Made by a program: the position numbers and the translations under genes. Below are positions 16,594 to 25,468 of a stretch of DNA of 64,000 nucleotides, piece after piece. This DNA comes from Candidatus Peribacter sp. (GTDB lineage Bacteria > Patescibacteriota > Gracilibacteria > Peribacterales > Peribacteraceae), in assembly GCA_030647195.1 (NCBI GenBank), contig JAUSKD010000030.1, positions 1 through 64,000 of the forward strand. Reading direction: 5' to 3'. Within the stretch, counting starts at the first letter, position 1, and the number at the start of each line of letters is the position of its first letter. The notes below the pieces were generated by a model, which did not search any database, had not been told where the DNA came from, and worked only from the letters and a program-made list of their open reading frames with translations.

Positions 16594-18408
16594 ATGCAGA
16601 CGCGTGAACGCACGAATATGGGGAAGACCTTCTCTCTGCTCAGGAAGATCCGCATCCATCCGGCATACCTGCTGATCCCGCTTTTCTTCACCCTGCTCGC
16701 CGCCGCCTTTGAGGGAGTCGGCATGGGGCTGTTGGTCCCGATGCTCAACGGGTTTCTCAACAAGAGTTTCTCGTTCGCCGCAAGCACTCCCGTGCTCGGC
16801 AAAGCGGTTCGTCTGCTGCCGGAGTCTTTCCTCGCCAATGACCGTTTGCTTTTTGTGGTCTTCCTCGGCGGGTTCATCGCCGTGTATGTCACGAAGAATA
16901 TTCTGCGGTTTCTCGCGAATGCCACGATGGGGTACTTTTCGGAGCGCTGTCTGCACCACCTGCGCAAGGCGCTCTTTGCGAAGTACTTAAGCTTCGGCAA
17001 ACTCTTCTTCGACCAGACGAACGTGGGGCATCACTCCACGCTGCTTCTGAATTTTTCACAGAACGCGCTCTACCCGCTGACGGCGCTGGACGGATTTGTC
17101 GGCGCCTTCCTCTCTCTTGTGGTGTATCTGGCCGTGCTCGTCGGCATTTCGTGGAAGCTGACGCTGGTCGCGCTGCCGCTGTTCGTCATTCTCCACCTGG
17201 CGATCAAGTTCACCATCACCAGGATCAAACGCCTTTCGCGTTTCATCGCGGAACAGGGGAGCGCGCTCGGCAAGAAGTCCATCGAGATCCTCTCGACGAT
17301 CCCGCTGGTGAAGTCCTACCAGACCGAAGCGCGCGAGCAGGAGCACTACACCCGGATCAGCGACCAGAAAGCCATTTACGACTTCCGCGTCCGGCTGCTG
17401 CTGGGCATGATCCTGCCGATACAGGAGATTGTCACACTCCTCGTGGTCTCCGCCATCATGTTCGGATCGCTGTACCTCTTCGGGCGCGAGCAGATCGCCT
17501 CCGCCCCCGCGCTTCTGGTGTATTTCTACATCATCATGAATGCCTCGAGTAAGTTTGGAACCGTCTCGGGGTTCCGTGGCGTGATCGCGAATGCCAGCGG
17601 TCCCCTGGATGCCGTGCTCGAGATCTTTGACGAGAAGGGAAAGTACTTCGTGCGGGGGGGCGACCGGGTCTTTGCCGGTCTTGAGCGCACCATTGAGTTC
17701 CGGGATCTCACCTTCAGCTACCTGCCGGGTCGCGCAGTGCTGCACGGCGTTTCGTTTACGGTGGAAAAAGGGCGGATGACGGCTGTCGTCGGGCCCACGG
17801 GCGGCGGCAAATCCACTCTCATCAGCCTGCTGATGCGGTACTACGACTGCCCGCCGGCCTCACTCTTCGTCGATGGAACGGATATCCGGGAATTCACCCT
17901 CGATTCGTATCTGCACAGGGTAGCGCTCGTGAGTCAGGAAACCCTTTTGCTCCATGACTCGCTGCGGAACAACATCACCTATGGTCTCACGGATGTTCCG
18001 GAAGATCGACTCCGCGAGGTGATCAGGCGCGCACGTCTGGAAGATTTCATCGGCAAGCTTCCGCTGGGAATGGAAACGCTGATCGGAGACCGGGGCGTGC
18101 GGCTGTCGGGCGGCGAAAAACAGCGCGTTTCCATTGCGAGAGCGCTCCTCAAGGATGCCGAGATCCTCATTCTGGACGAAGCGACGAGCTCCCTCGACAG
18201 CAAGACGGAATCGCTCATTCAGGAGGCGATTGATGATGCGGTGACCGGCCGCACCAGTATCGTCATCGCGCACCGCCTGAGCACCATCAAGCATGCCGAC
18301 AAAATCGTGGTTCTGGAGGATGGCGGCGTGAGCGAGGAGGGGACGCTGGATGAGCTGCTGGCGGCAAAAGGGGCATTCTTCTCACTCTGGGAGCAGCAGA
18401 AGTTTTAA
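16594..18408 (+). CDS. ABC exporter, MsbA/PglK-like flippase
   Basis: A 604-residue half-transporter. The N-terminal ABC-membrane domain (about residues 20-330) has six predicted helices; the C-terminal nucleotide-binding domain has Walker A GPTGGGKST (about 397-405), signature LSGGEKQRVSIARALL, Walker B ILILDEATSSLDS and an H-loop in IVIAHRLSTI. This class flips lipid-linked glycans or lipids across the membrane. In a glycan locus the likely role is export of a polyprenol-linked oligosaccharide, as for PglK, which is inference. The upstream ATG at 16594 fits promoter spacing better than the internal ATG at 16618. Confidence 0.9.
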   Translation: MQTRERTNMGKTFSLLRKIRIHPAYLLIPLFFTLLAAAFEGVGMGLLVPMLNGFLNKSFSFAASTPVLGKAVRLLPESFLANDRLLFVVFLGGFIAVYVTKNILRFLANATMGYFSERCLHHLRKALFAKYLSFGKLFFDQTNVGHHSTLLLNFSQNALYPLTALDGFVGAFLSLVVYLAVLVGISWKLTLVALPLFVILHLAIKFTITRIKRLSRFIAEQGSALGKKSIEILSTIPLVKSYQTEAREQEHYTRISDQKAIYDFRVRLLLGMILPIQEIVTLLVVSAIMFGSLYLFGREQIASAPALLVYFYIIMNASSKFGTVSGFRGVIANASGPLDAVLEIFDEKGKYFVRGGDRVFAGLERTIEFRDLTFSYLPGRAVLHGVSFTVEKGRMTAVVGPTGGGKSTLISLLMRYYDCPPASLFVDGTDIREFTLDSYLHRVALVSQETLLLHDSLRNNITYGLTDVPEDRLREVIRRARLEDFIGKLPLGMETLIGDRGVRLSGGEKQRVSIARALLKDAEILILDEATSSLDSKTESLIQEAIDDAVTGRTSIVIAHRLSTIKHADKIVVLEDGGVSEEGTLDELLAAKGAFFSLWEQQKF

Positions 18409-18453
18409 GCGCGAGAAACCACCTTTACTGCCGGATGGATAAAGGGGCTTTGA

Positions 18454-18482
18454 TTGACATTTTAATAAAATATATGTTAAAT
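18454..18482 (+). promoter_or_regulatory. Promoter with consensus -35 upstream of the 18567 gene
   Basis: A perfect TTGACA (18454-18459), a 17-nt AT-rich spacer and TTAAAT (18477-18482). Transcription from about 18489 would give a leader of about 75 nt, unlike the leaderless-type promoters elsewhere in the window. Confidence 0.65.
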
Positions 18483-18566
18483 ATCACTATTCCGATCACG
18501 GGGGTCGGCGCACCAAGGAAACGCAGCATTCCCGGATAGGATGCTGCTCATTCACAGGAGATGATG

Positions 18567-19472
18567 ATGTCCGGACAGGCTCTTACCGCGCTTGGCGCGG
18601 CGATTGCGGCTGCTCTCGAAGCGGCCGCTCAGGACCTCGAGGTTCTCGTCGCAAAGATGAGAGAGGTCGACGCGGCCTTTACGGTCGCAGAACAACAAGA
18701 GGGCGAAGAGGCAGTGAGATTGTTGGTCAGGGTGGCGGTTGCCCCACAAGGGTGGTCACCCGAAATCCTGGGGAAACTGGATTTCGCCAGCTCTCTCGTG
18801 TCGATGGAACGCCCATTCTTCGTGCGTGCCATGGAGATCGTCGTAGAAAACGCGCAGTCCCTCGAACCCCAGCAGATCGTGTCCGCCATCGGCGCATGCA
18901 GGAGGCATAAAGGGTACACGAGCATGCGTCGGTTCAATGACGTGCTGCGTCTCAGGCTGACGGGTGACGACTCTCCCGGCGCATACGGATGGCGGGCCAA
19001 GGCCGACTACGAACTGCACATGGCCGCCTACCAGAAGGCCGAGACCCTCAAGGGCAGCGACGCGCAGGCCCAGTACCAGACATCACGCGATCTGGCCGAG
19101 CAGTCCGCTGCCGCTGCGCAGCGCGCGGGAGACCCCTGCGGTCGCCTGTTCGCTCTCATGAATGTCAGCGGGCTCATCCTCCCGAAGATGGGACGATGGG
19201 AAGAAGGCCTCCGGCTTTCCGAACGGGTGAGCACCGAGGCCGAGGCGCTGGCCGCGGATGCGCCGGATGATGAGGCCAAGAAGCGCCCCCTTCGCGTCGC
19301 GATGAACTGCTATCTGCATCGCATCGACATGCTGGTTCAGAACGGCGGACGGAAGGGTGCGGTCGAGGCGTTGCTCGCCAAGCTCAACGGCAACCCGATC
19401 TACCAGGCATGCTGCGAGCATGCCGACGTGGCGGCTCTCGTGCAGAGGGCCCAGCGGTATGTGAAGGTGTGA
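18567..19472 (+). CDS. Hypothetical helical-repeat protein with a Shine-Dalgarno site
   Basis: About 301 residues, Ala-rich and helical throughout, with TPR-like stretches (GWRAKADYELHMAAYQKAETL, CGRLFALMNVSGLILPKMGRWEEGLRL). No signal peptide or catalytic motif. Three consecutive ATGs (18561, 18564, 18567) follow AGGAG at 18556-18560; the third gives a usual 6-nt spacing and is chosen. This is the clearest Shine-Dalgarno site I found in the window. With the strong promoter, a leader and a terminator hairpin it forms a self-contained unit that may be well expressed. TPR proteins usually mediate protein contacts; the function is unknown. Confidence 0.7.
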   Translation: MSGQALTALGAAIAAALEAAAQDLEVLVAKMREVDAAFTVAEQQEGEEAVRLLVRVAVAPQGWSPEILGKLDFASSLVSMERPFFVRAMEIVVENAQSLEPQQIVSAIGACRRHKGYTSMRRFNDVLRLRLTGDDSPGAYGWRAKADYELHMAAYQKAETLKGSDAQAQYQTSRDLAEQSAAAAQRAGDPCGRLFALMNVSGLILPKMGRWEEGLRLSERVSTEAEALAADAPDDEAKKRPLRVAMNCYLHRIDMLVQNGGRKGAVEALLAKLNGNPIYQACCEHADVAALVQRAQRYVKV

Positions 19473-19486
19473 ATGAGCAGAACCCC

Positions 19487-19515
19487 GGGGCCATCGACGT
19501 CATGTCGATGGCCCC
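19487..19515 (+). terminator. 12-bp perfect stem-loop after the helical-repeat gene
   Basis: GGGGCCATCGAC (19487-19498), loop GTCAT, GTCGATGGCCCC (19504-19515), starting 15 nt after the stop. There is no clear T tract, so it may stabilise the 3' end or act as a non-canonical terminator. Confidence 0.6.
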
Positions 19516-19576
19516 ATTCAAAAATCACGCAAAGACTTCCTTGTTGCCGCTGCGATTTCTCGCCATACTTTTTTCG

Positions 19577-21070
19577 ATGCAGAACACGCGCGAACCCATC
19601 CGGGCCATCGTGGGGCGGTTCTCCGAAAGGTTCTCCTTTCAGATGATCGAAGAGATGTTGCGGGAGTATCCGTTCGAGCACTGCGCCATTATCGCGAGCG
19701 GTCTTGAGCCACGGTACTTCCAGGCGATTCCTTCCGCATGTCAGCGATGGTTCGTTTCGAGTCAGGTGAGAGGCAGCGAGTATCCGGGGGTCTTGTGGGA
19801 GGAACTCCTTCCGCTCGACGAGGAGCTGATCGAGAGCATGCGGGAGTGCGAAGCGACGTTCATGGAGATGGTGACGCGCCTCGAGTGGAAAAAGCGCGTT
19901 TCGTACGACATCCGCAAGCAGTGGTACTTTCGGCACCTGCGATTCTGGAACGACTACATCACACGCAATCGCATCAACTTTTACCTGTCGGCGTGGATCC
20001 CGCACGAGATCCCCGACATCGTCATCTACTATCTCTGCAAGCTCAAACAGATTCCCGTGGTGTACTTCGGCATCTCTTCCGTCCGCGACGCCTCGTTCAT
20101 CGAGCACGACTGGCAGGAATCCAATATCCAGACCGGAAAGCGGTACGCAGAGCTTCTCGCCCGTACCCCCGACACGACGGATCCTCTCACCATTCCATTG
20201 CACGAGCGGTTCGATCAGCGCTATCGGGCGCTTGTCCGCTCTTCGGGCGAGATTCCGCCCCTCGAACAACAGGAGGTGGATGTTCCCTTCACCAGGTCCG
20301 TTCATCGGGCGTTTCTTCGTCATCCTTTCAGGGTCTTGCATTTCGTTCTGCTCTATCTCACCCCCTCCGGGATCAATCGTGCGCTCAATGCATGGCGGCG
20401 ATGGCGGATCCGCCGGCAGGCAAACGCTTTCTACGATGCCCATGCGGTTCAACCGGATTTGCATCGTCCGTTCGTCTACATGCCGCTTCACTTTCAGCCA
20501 GAGGCGACCACGGTGCCGCAGGCCGGCGGGTACGAGGACCAGCTGCTCGTGGCACAAATGCTCAATGCGCGCCTGCCGGATGATGTGCTGATCTACGTGA
20601 AGGAACATCCGCGGTCGAGCGGGATGCAGAAACGGAACATCCAGTTCTACAGTGAATTTCTGGGGCTTCCGAAAGTACGGTTCATGCCGAGAGGGTTCAG
20701 TACATTCGTGTTGCGCGAGCACTGCAAGGCCACGGTAACCGCTGCGGGGACAGCCGGGTTCGAGGGTCTCTTCAGGGGCAAGCCCACGCTCCTCTTCGGG
20801 CACTGCTATTACCAGTATGCCCCGGGGGTATTTCGCATTCACACGAGTAATGATTGCCGCGAGGCCGTCCATGCGGTGTTCACGGAAGGTCGCTCTCCCA
20901 CTCGGCTGCAGTGCAGACTGTTCCTGAAAGCCATGGAAGAAACGTGTGTGCACGGCGTGACGGATCCGTTCTGCTTTAACGTCTCGCGCTTAACCGAGCA
21001 GCAGAACGCAGCCGCCTGCAGCAGGGCGATCATGGACGAGATCCGCGCACAATTCGGTCAGGTGTCGTAA
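19577..21070 (+). CDS. KpsC-like capsule polysaccharide glycosyltransferase (paralogue 1)
   Basis: About 497 residues from ATG 19577 (MQNTREPIRAIVGRFSERF). The C-terminal half contains FVYMPLHFQPEATTVPQAGG, DVLIYVKEHPRSS, GTAGFEGLFRGKPTLLFGHCYYQYAPGVFRI. These are conserved with its neighbour at 21073-22551 and resemble capsule proteins of the KpsC/KpsS type (Kdo transferases). Longer in-frame extension to 19409 overlaps the previous gene and terminator and is not used. It lies tail-to-tail with its paralogue, 2 nt apart. Because nonulosonic acids are Kdo-like, it may transfer pseudaminic or legionaminic acid, which is inference. Confidence 0.75.
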   Translation: MQNTREPIRAIVGRFSERFSFQMIEEMLREYPFEHCAIIASGLEPRYFQAIPSACQRWFVSSQVRGSEYPGVLWEELLPLDEELIESMRECEATFMEMVTRLEWKKRVSYDIRKQWYFRHLRFWNDYITRNRINFYLSAWIPHEIPDIVIYYLCKLKQIPVVYFGISSVRDASFIEHDWQESNIQTGKRYAELLARTPDTTDPLTIPLHERFDQRYRALVRSSGEIPPLEQQEVDVPFTRSVHRAFLRHPFRVLHFVLLYLTPSGINRALNAWRRWRIRRQANAFYDAHAVQPDLHRPFVYMPLHFQPEATTVPQAGGYEDQLLVAQMLNARLPDDVLIYVKEHPRSSGMQKRNIQFYSEFLGLPKVRFMPRGFSTFVLREHCKATVTAAGTAGFEGLFRGKPTLLFGHCYYQYAPGVFRIHTSNDCREAVHAVFTEGRSPTRLQCRLFLKAMEETCVHGVTDPFCFNVSRLTEQQNAAACSRAIMDEIRAQFGQVS

Positions 21071-21072
21071 GC

Positions 21073-22551
21073 TCAGGCGCGCCCGGGCAACACGGCGCGG
21101 ATCTTCTTCTCGATCAGCGCGCCCACCAGATCCGATTTTTCTCTCTGCGTGTACTCCTCGAAGGGGCTGTCGGGAGGGCCGGGGAAGGGCGTGGAGCACC
21201 TCTCGAGTGCCTTGAGGAACATGCGGACATCGCGGACAGAATGTGATTCTTTCTGACTCATGATTTGCCTGATGGCACGTCCGCAGTCGTCAGCAGTGCG
21301 GATGCGGTGGATACCGGGGGCGTATTGATAGACGAAATGTCCGAACATGAGCACGGGTTTTTGGCGCATCATGGCCTCAAAGCCGACGGTCCCCGTGGCC
21401 GTGGCGACCGCCAGGCAACGATCCACCAACTCATAGGTATCTGTTTCCCGTGGGATGAATGTCACAGAGGGGATGGCGAGCAGGGATTGATAGAAGGCTT
21501 CGCTGCGGCACCGTTCGCTCTGCGCGGGATGCTCTTTGACGTAGATGCTCACGTGCGGGGGGAGATTGGCAGCCAGCAGCTGGATGATGCGCTCCTGCTC
21601 CACGTAGGCCCCGGCAAGCGGGAGCGTTGTGGCCTCGGGTTGGTAGTGTAAAGCGATGTAGATGAAGGGCTTGCTGAGGTCCGGGACCTTGATGTGCCGG
21701 TCGTAGAATTGAATGGCCTTGTGCTGGCGGAGCTTGCGCGACCAGAACTGTCCGGAAAACAGGGAGACCAAAAAGCGTTTTGGATCCCGCTTAAGGATCT
21801 TGATCGCCGCTCTCCACCATCGCGAAATGAATTTCTGCTGCGTTAAGTTCACCTTCTTCGGTTTATACCAGGGGTTCGGCTGCTTATTGCGGAAGAGATT
21901 GAAGTACGCTTCGTAGTTTTTCGAGAGCTCCACGGGCTTGTTCGGGTCCCGGTACTCCTCGCGGAGCCTTAAGAGCGCCTCGCGCAGTTCCGGTGCAGGA
22001 TCTTCCCAATCCGCCACGACGAATGACGTATCAATCGTGAAGATTCTCGCGAGGTAGAGGATGGGAATGTTCTTCACTTTACAGAGCCCATAGAGCACGT
22101 AGTCGTAGCACTGGTGCGGTTCATGGTTCATGAGGACCACGTCGATTTTCTTTGAGTCGAGCAGGTGGTTCCAGTACCGCAGGTTCGCGTAGTAGATCCG
22201 CTTGCGCTCGGGGTAGGGCACGTCGCCCGACACAAGGAATCTTTCCATCTTGTTCGCATAGCGGTCCACCATATCCATGAACACTGCTTCGTAGTGTCGC
22301 ATCTTCTCGATCAGATCCTCGTCGATCGGAGCGCAGGTATTCAGCTGCCCTTCGTCGTACCGCCCCTCGCGGAAAGGAGCCGCTTCCAGCCAGATTTCCT
22401 CATCCACCTGAAGGACGGGCGATCCCTCTTTCTTGTCGCAGACGGAAACATATGTTCCCAGTGGAATATTCTTGAATGCGCGCTCGAGGACATACTTCTT
22501 ATCCAGCGGATCGCCGTCGAAAGCCTTCAGGATGACATTCAACTTCTCCAT
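21073..22551 (-). CDS. KpsC-like capsule polysaccharide glycosyltransferase (paralogue 2)
   Basis: A 492-residue homologue of 19577-21070: FIYIALHYQPEATTLPLAGAY, VSIYVKEHPAQS, GTVGFEAMMRQKPVLMFGHFVYQYAPGIHRI align directly, and the N-terminal domains share the EAVFMDMVDRYANKMER / YYANLRYWNHLL pattern. It is the last gene after the pseudaminic-acid operon on the minus strand but has its own promoter: TTGAAT (22587-22582), 16 nt, TATGAT (22565-22560), 8 nt to ATG. The neighbourhood suggests a nonulosonic-acid transferase; a Kdo-like donor is inferred only from the KpsC resemblance. Confidence 0.75.
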   Translation of the reverse strand: MEKLNVILKAFDGDPLDKKYVLERAFKNIPLGTYVSVCDKKEGSPVLQVDEEIWLEAAPFREGRYDEGQLNTCAPIDEDLIEKMRHYEAVFMDMVDRYANKMERFLVSGDVPYPERKRIYYANLRYWNHLLDSKKIDVVLMNHEPHQCYDYVLYGLCKVKNIPILYLARIFTIDTSFVVADWEDPAPELREALLRLREEYRDPNKPVELSKNYEAYFNLFRNKQPNPWYKPKKVNLTQQKFISRWWRAAIKILKRDPKRFLVSLFSGQFWSRKLRQHKAIQFYDRHIKVPDLSKPFIYIALHYQPEATTLPLAGAYVEQERIIQLLAANLPPHVSIYVKEHPAQSERCRSEAFYQSLLAIPSVTFIPRETDTYELVDRCLAVATATGTVGFEAMMRQKPVLMFGHFVYQYAPGIHRIRTADDCGRAIRQIMSQKESHSVRDVRMFLKALERCSTPFPGPPDSPFEEYTQREKSDLVGALIEKKIRAVLPGRA

Positions 22552-22587
22552 CGACTTTGATCATACCGAACAGCTGTACTCATTCAA

Positions 22588-23661
22588 TCATTCCCTGCCG
22601 TTCCTTTCCTCCCCTTCAATCATTTTCCACGAGAGAGGGGTTCCCCGCTCCATGGCACACTTGGCGTGTTTTCCGAGGACATTGGGGAGTTCTTTGGGGG
22701 GCAGTCCATCGGACGGACGAATGGAGCGGACATTCCTCTCCGTAAAATTTTCTCCCTTCGCGATATTTTCAACAACGAAGAGTGATCTGCGGAATTTCTT
22801 GCTCTCCTGTTCTTTTTCGCTCGGTTTGTAGGACACGATGCCGAGTGCACGCTCCGTCAGACGCACGGCATCCACCATTTGGCGGAATTCTTTCGGCTCC
22901 AGCGAGAATGCTGTGTCGGGTCCCGGTTCACGGCGCGAGAGACAGAAGTGCTTCTCGATAACGCAGGCACCCAGTGCCACTGCTGCGATGGGCACGGCAA
23001 GTTCCAGCGAGTGATCCGAGAGGCCGATGGGTACCCCGAAGCGCTCGCGCATGTCCGGGATCGTACGCAGGTTCATCTCTTCCGGTTCCGCCGGATAGGC
23101 GCTCGTGCATTTGAGCAGGATGATCCGGTCGTTTCCGGCATTCCGCGCACATTCCACGGCTTCCTGAATTTCCTCTGCGCTCGCCATACCCGTCGAGAGA
23201 ATGAGGGGCTTGCCTCTGCGAGCCGCACAGGCAATGAGCGGCAGATCCGTGATCTCAAACGAAGCGATCTTGTAGGCGGGGACGCTCATTTTTTCCAAAA
23301 AATCCACGGCCGTCGCATCGAACGGAGTGGAGAAACAGTCGAGTCCGATTTTTTCCGCTTCTTTCTTGAGCTTGGGCTGCCATTCCCATGGTGTGAATGC
23401 TTCGCCATAGAGTTCATGAAGCGTTTTTCCCTCCCAGATTGTTCCCTTGATGCGGAATTCCTCGCGGTCACTCTTCAATGTCAGCGTATCCGCCGTGTAG
23501 GTCTGCAGTTTCACGGCATCCGCTCCCGATTCCTTCATGGCGCGGATCGTCTCGACTGCGCGGTCAAAGCTTCCGCCATGGTTCGCCGAAAGTTCCGCGA
23601 TGATGTAGGCGGGGTGGCCTAAGCCGATGCTTCTGCCGTTGATGGCGAGAGGCAGTGTCAT
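22588..23661 (-). CDS. pseI: Pseudaminic acid synthase PseI
   Basis: About 357 residues. The NeuB domain has ELSANHGGSFDRAVETIRAMKESGADAVKLQTYT, the form typical of PseI rather than NeuB/LegI. Further conserved stretches are DCFSTPFD, AYKIASFEITDLPLI, LSTGM, KCTSAYPA, GLSDH and CVIEKHF. A SAF (antifreeze-like) domain occupies the C-terminal 60 residues. It condenses 2,4-diacetamido-2,4,6-trideoxy-L-altrose with phosphoenolpyruvate to form pseudaminic acid. The ATG at 23661 overlaps the TGA of the methyltransferase (ATGA) and is preferred over ATG 23679. Confidence 0.92.
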   Translation of the reverse strand: MTLPLAINGRSIGLGHPAYIIAELSANHGGSFDRAVETIRAMKESGADAVKLQTYTADTLTLKSDREEFRIKGTIWEGKTLHELYGEAFTPWEWQPKLKKEAEKIGLDCFSTPFDATAVDFLEKMSVPAYKIASFEITDLPLIACAARRGKPLILSTGMASAEEIQEAVECARNAGNDRIILLKCTSAYPAEPEEMNLRTIPDMRERFGVPIGLSDHSLELAVPIAAVALGACVIEKHFCLSRREPGPDTAFSLEPKEFRQMVDAVRLTERALGIVSYKPSEKEQESKKFRRSLFVVENIAKGENFTERNVRSIRPSDGLPPKELPNVLGKHAKCAMERGTPLSWKMIEGEERNGRE

Positions 23662-24434
23662 CGGGAGCGCCAAATCCATATTTTGGTCTGTCCGAGGCCA
23701 TCCATCATCGCCGGCAGCTTCAGAGCGAGAGCATTGATGGGATCATCATACTTCGGTTCTTCCCCTTTGAGCGAAGCGAGGTGCGCGTTCACGATCCTGC
23801 TCAGGAAGTAGTAGGTGCTGCTGAAATCCAACACACGTTCCAATGTGAGACCGGGTGAGGAGAGCTGCTGCATGGATTCGTCATCGATGTAGCAGTTATG
23901 CCATGGTGTCTCGATTATTTTGAGTCCGAGTTGCGCGCGAAACTCGTTGATGCGCCGGAGCCCTTCCGCACTGTTCTCACACATCAGATAGCGCCCTCCC
24001 GGGATGAGCAGCTTCGCTATGTTGCGGATTGCCTTCGCTTGCGCAGCGGTATCGGGCAGGTTGATCAGCGTGCGTTCGGTGTACACGATGTCGTACTGCT
24101 TCAGATCCGTCGGTAATTGCGTGATATCCCCCACGCGGAATTCCGTCTGCCCCTTCAGTGTTGCTTTTTTTGAGAGCTCCTGTGCGGCCTCCACCATTTT
24201 CTCCGCATTATCCATGCCAGTCACATGCACGGAGTGCCGGCGCGCCAGTTCGATCGCCGTGATGCCGTTGCCACAGCCGATATCGAGCACGTTCATCCCG
24301 TTGCTCACCTGCCCTGCGATCGCTTCGACCTCCAATTGCTTCGCGATCACATCCTGCGTTCCCGCCTGCAGGCCCAGGTGTGCTCTGCTGTTCCAGAATT
24401 CTTTTCTGGCCTGGGGATCAGTGGCGGGATTCAT
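23658..24434 (-). CDS. Class I SAM-dependent methyltransferase in the pse operon
   Basis: About 258 residues starting at ATG 24434, which overlaps the pseG stop (ATGA). SAM-binding motif I is NVLDIGCGNGITAIELARR (about 60-78), followed by motifs around FRVGDITQLP and YDIVYTERTLINLPD. It lies between pseG and pseI in an operon where every junction overlaps, at a position where other pathways often have the PseH acetyltransferase. It may methylate pseudaminic acid or a precursor, which is inference. A TPR or acetyltransferase fold is not seen. The family call is firm; the substrate is unknown. Confidence 0.85.
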   Translation of the reverse strand: MNPATDPQARKEFWNSRAHLGLQAGTQDVIAKQLEVEAIAGQVSNGMNVLDIGCGNGITAIELARRHSVHVTGMDNAEKMVEAAQELSKKATLKGQTEFRVGDITQLPTDLKQYDIVYTERTLINLPDTAAQAKAIRNIAKLLIPGGRYLMCENSAEGLRRINEFRAQLGLKIIETPWHNCYIDDESMQQLSSPGLTLERVLDFSSTYYFLSRIVNAHLASLKGEEPKYDDPINALALKLPAMMDGLGQTKIWIWRSR

Positions 24435-25468
24435 GCGTGGGGGCGTTGCATGGCCGAGAGTACACGAGAGCATCCCCGGCCATCCACTATTCCCATGCCT
24501 TTTGCGCTGAGGCGTGACCTGAGCGTCTGGTCCCCGATGACGGAATCCAGCAGGGCAATGAGGGACCGGTCATCCGTTTTCGTGTTCCATCCTGCGTTCA
24601 CGACCGCATCTGTCCGCCCAAGGGCCAGCACGTTTCGCTCCTGATTGTCCGCCGTAATGAGAACAATGCCGGGCAGGCCCATGTATAGCAATTCGTAGCA
24701 GGTCGATCCGCCTGCCGTGATGCCCACGTCGGCTTCGGCCATCAGTGCAGCCATATTCGAGACATTGGCGAGCAGCGTCATTGCATGACGGGATTCCCTT
24801 GCCGCCTGCTCCAGGAGTTTCAGGTGAGGATTGGCCGCACCGCTGACGACGGTGATCTCCCATGTTCCCCGATCCATACTCTCGAGACATTTGAGAACGC
24901 GCCCCGTATCGTTTCTGGTATCGGCTCCTCCCATGCTCACCAGAATCCGGGTGGCGGTCTTCGCGATTGTGCGTTTGCGGACTTGCCATAGGACGAATTC
25001 CCGCCGGAGCAGGGCGTACATTGGTCCGAGTAACTGCTGTCCGTGTTCTGCGGCGTTGCGGTACTTCATCTCGTCGGCATAGAAATTCTGATTGAGGATG
25101 ATATCGGCATCGTACTGGCCGGCATGTCCGTAATCATCAATGAACAGGAGAGGAATGTTCTCTTTCCTCACAGTCTGCTGGTAGCCAGTATCGAACTGGT
25201 ACCCATCCGCAATGATCCAGTTGGCAGCTTGCTCGCGGGCAAGCCGCGTCGTTTCAACGGCATCCTCTTTACTCCCCATCTTCGAGACCAGCGGAAGCAC
25301 CATGCACTGTTCCGCGCGCAGACGTTCCGCAATCTTCTCCCCGCCCGGAGCCATGATAAAGACCGACGAATGCCCGGACTCTTGCGCCACCTGTGCAAGC
25401 GCCAGACAGCGCATCACGTGTCCGAGACCGATTGTCGCGCTGCCGTCGGTGCGGAAGACCAGCTTCAT
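24431..25468 (-). CDS. pseG: UDP-sugar hydrolase PseG of pseudaminic acid synthesis
   Basis: A 345-residue GT-B fold hydrolase. The N-terminal MKLVFRTDGSATIGLGHVMRCLALA is the PseG hallmark, including the catalytic His in GLGHVMR. The C-terminal half has ILVSMGGADTRNDT and ADVGITAGGSTCYELLYMGLPGIVL. PseG removes UDP from UDP-2,4-diacetamido-2,4,6-trideoxy-L-altrose to supply the PseI substrate. The ATG at 25468 overlaps the stop of the cytidylyltransferase gene, implying translational coupling. Length fits the family. Confidence 0.93.
   Translation of the reverse strand: MKLVFRTDGSATIGLGHVMRCLALAQVAQESGHSSVFIMAPGGEKIAERLRAEQCMVLPLVSKMGSKEDAVETTRLAREQAANWIIADGYQFDTGYQQTVRKENIPLLFIDDYGHAGQYDADIILNQNFYADEMKYRNAAEHGQQLLGPMYALLRREFVLWQVRKRTIAKTATRILVSMGGADTRNDTGRVLKCLESMDRGTWEITVVSGAANPHLKLLEQAARESRHAMTLLANVSNMAALMAEADVGITAGGSTCYELLYMGLPGIVLITADNQERNVLALGRTDAVVNAGWNTKTDDRSLIALLDSVIGDQTLRSRLSAKGMGIVDGRGCSRVLSAMQRPHA

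Noticed and set aside
16594-17745. Antisense frame of about 229 residues opposite the ABC exporter
   Set aside because: The sense strand has full ABC transporter motifs; the antisense product is a charge-rich shadow.
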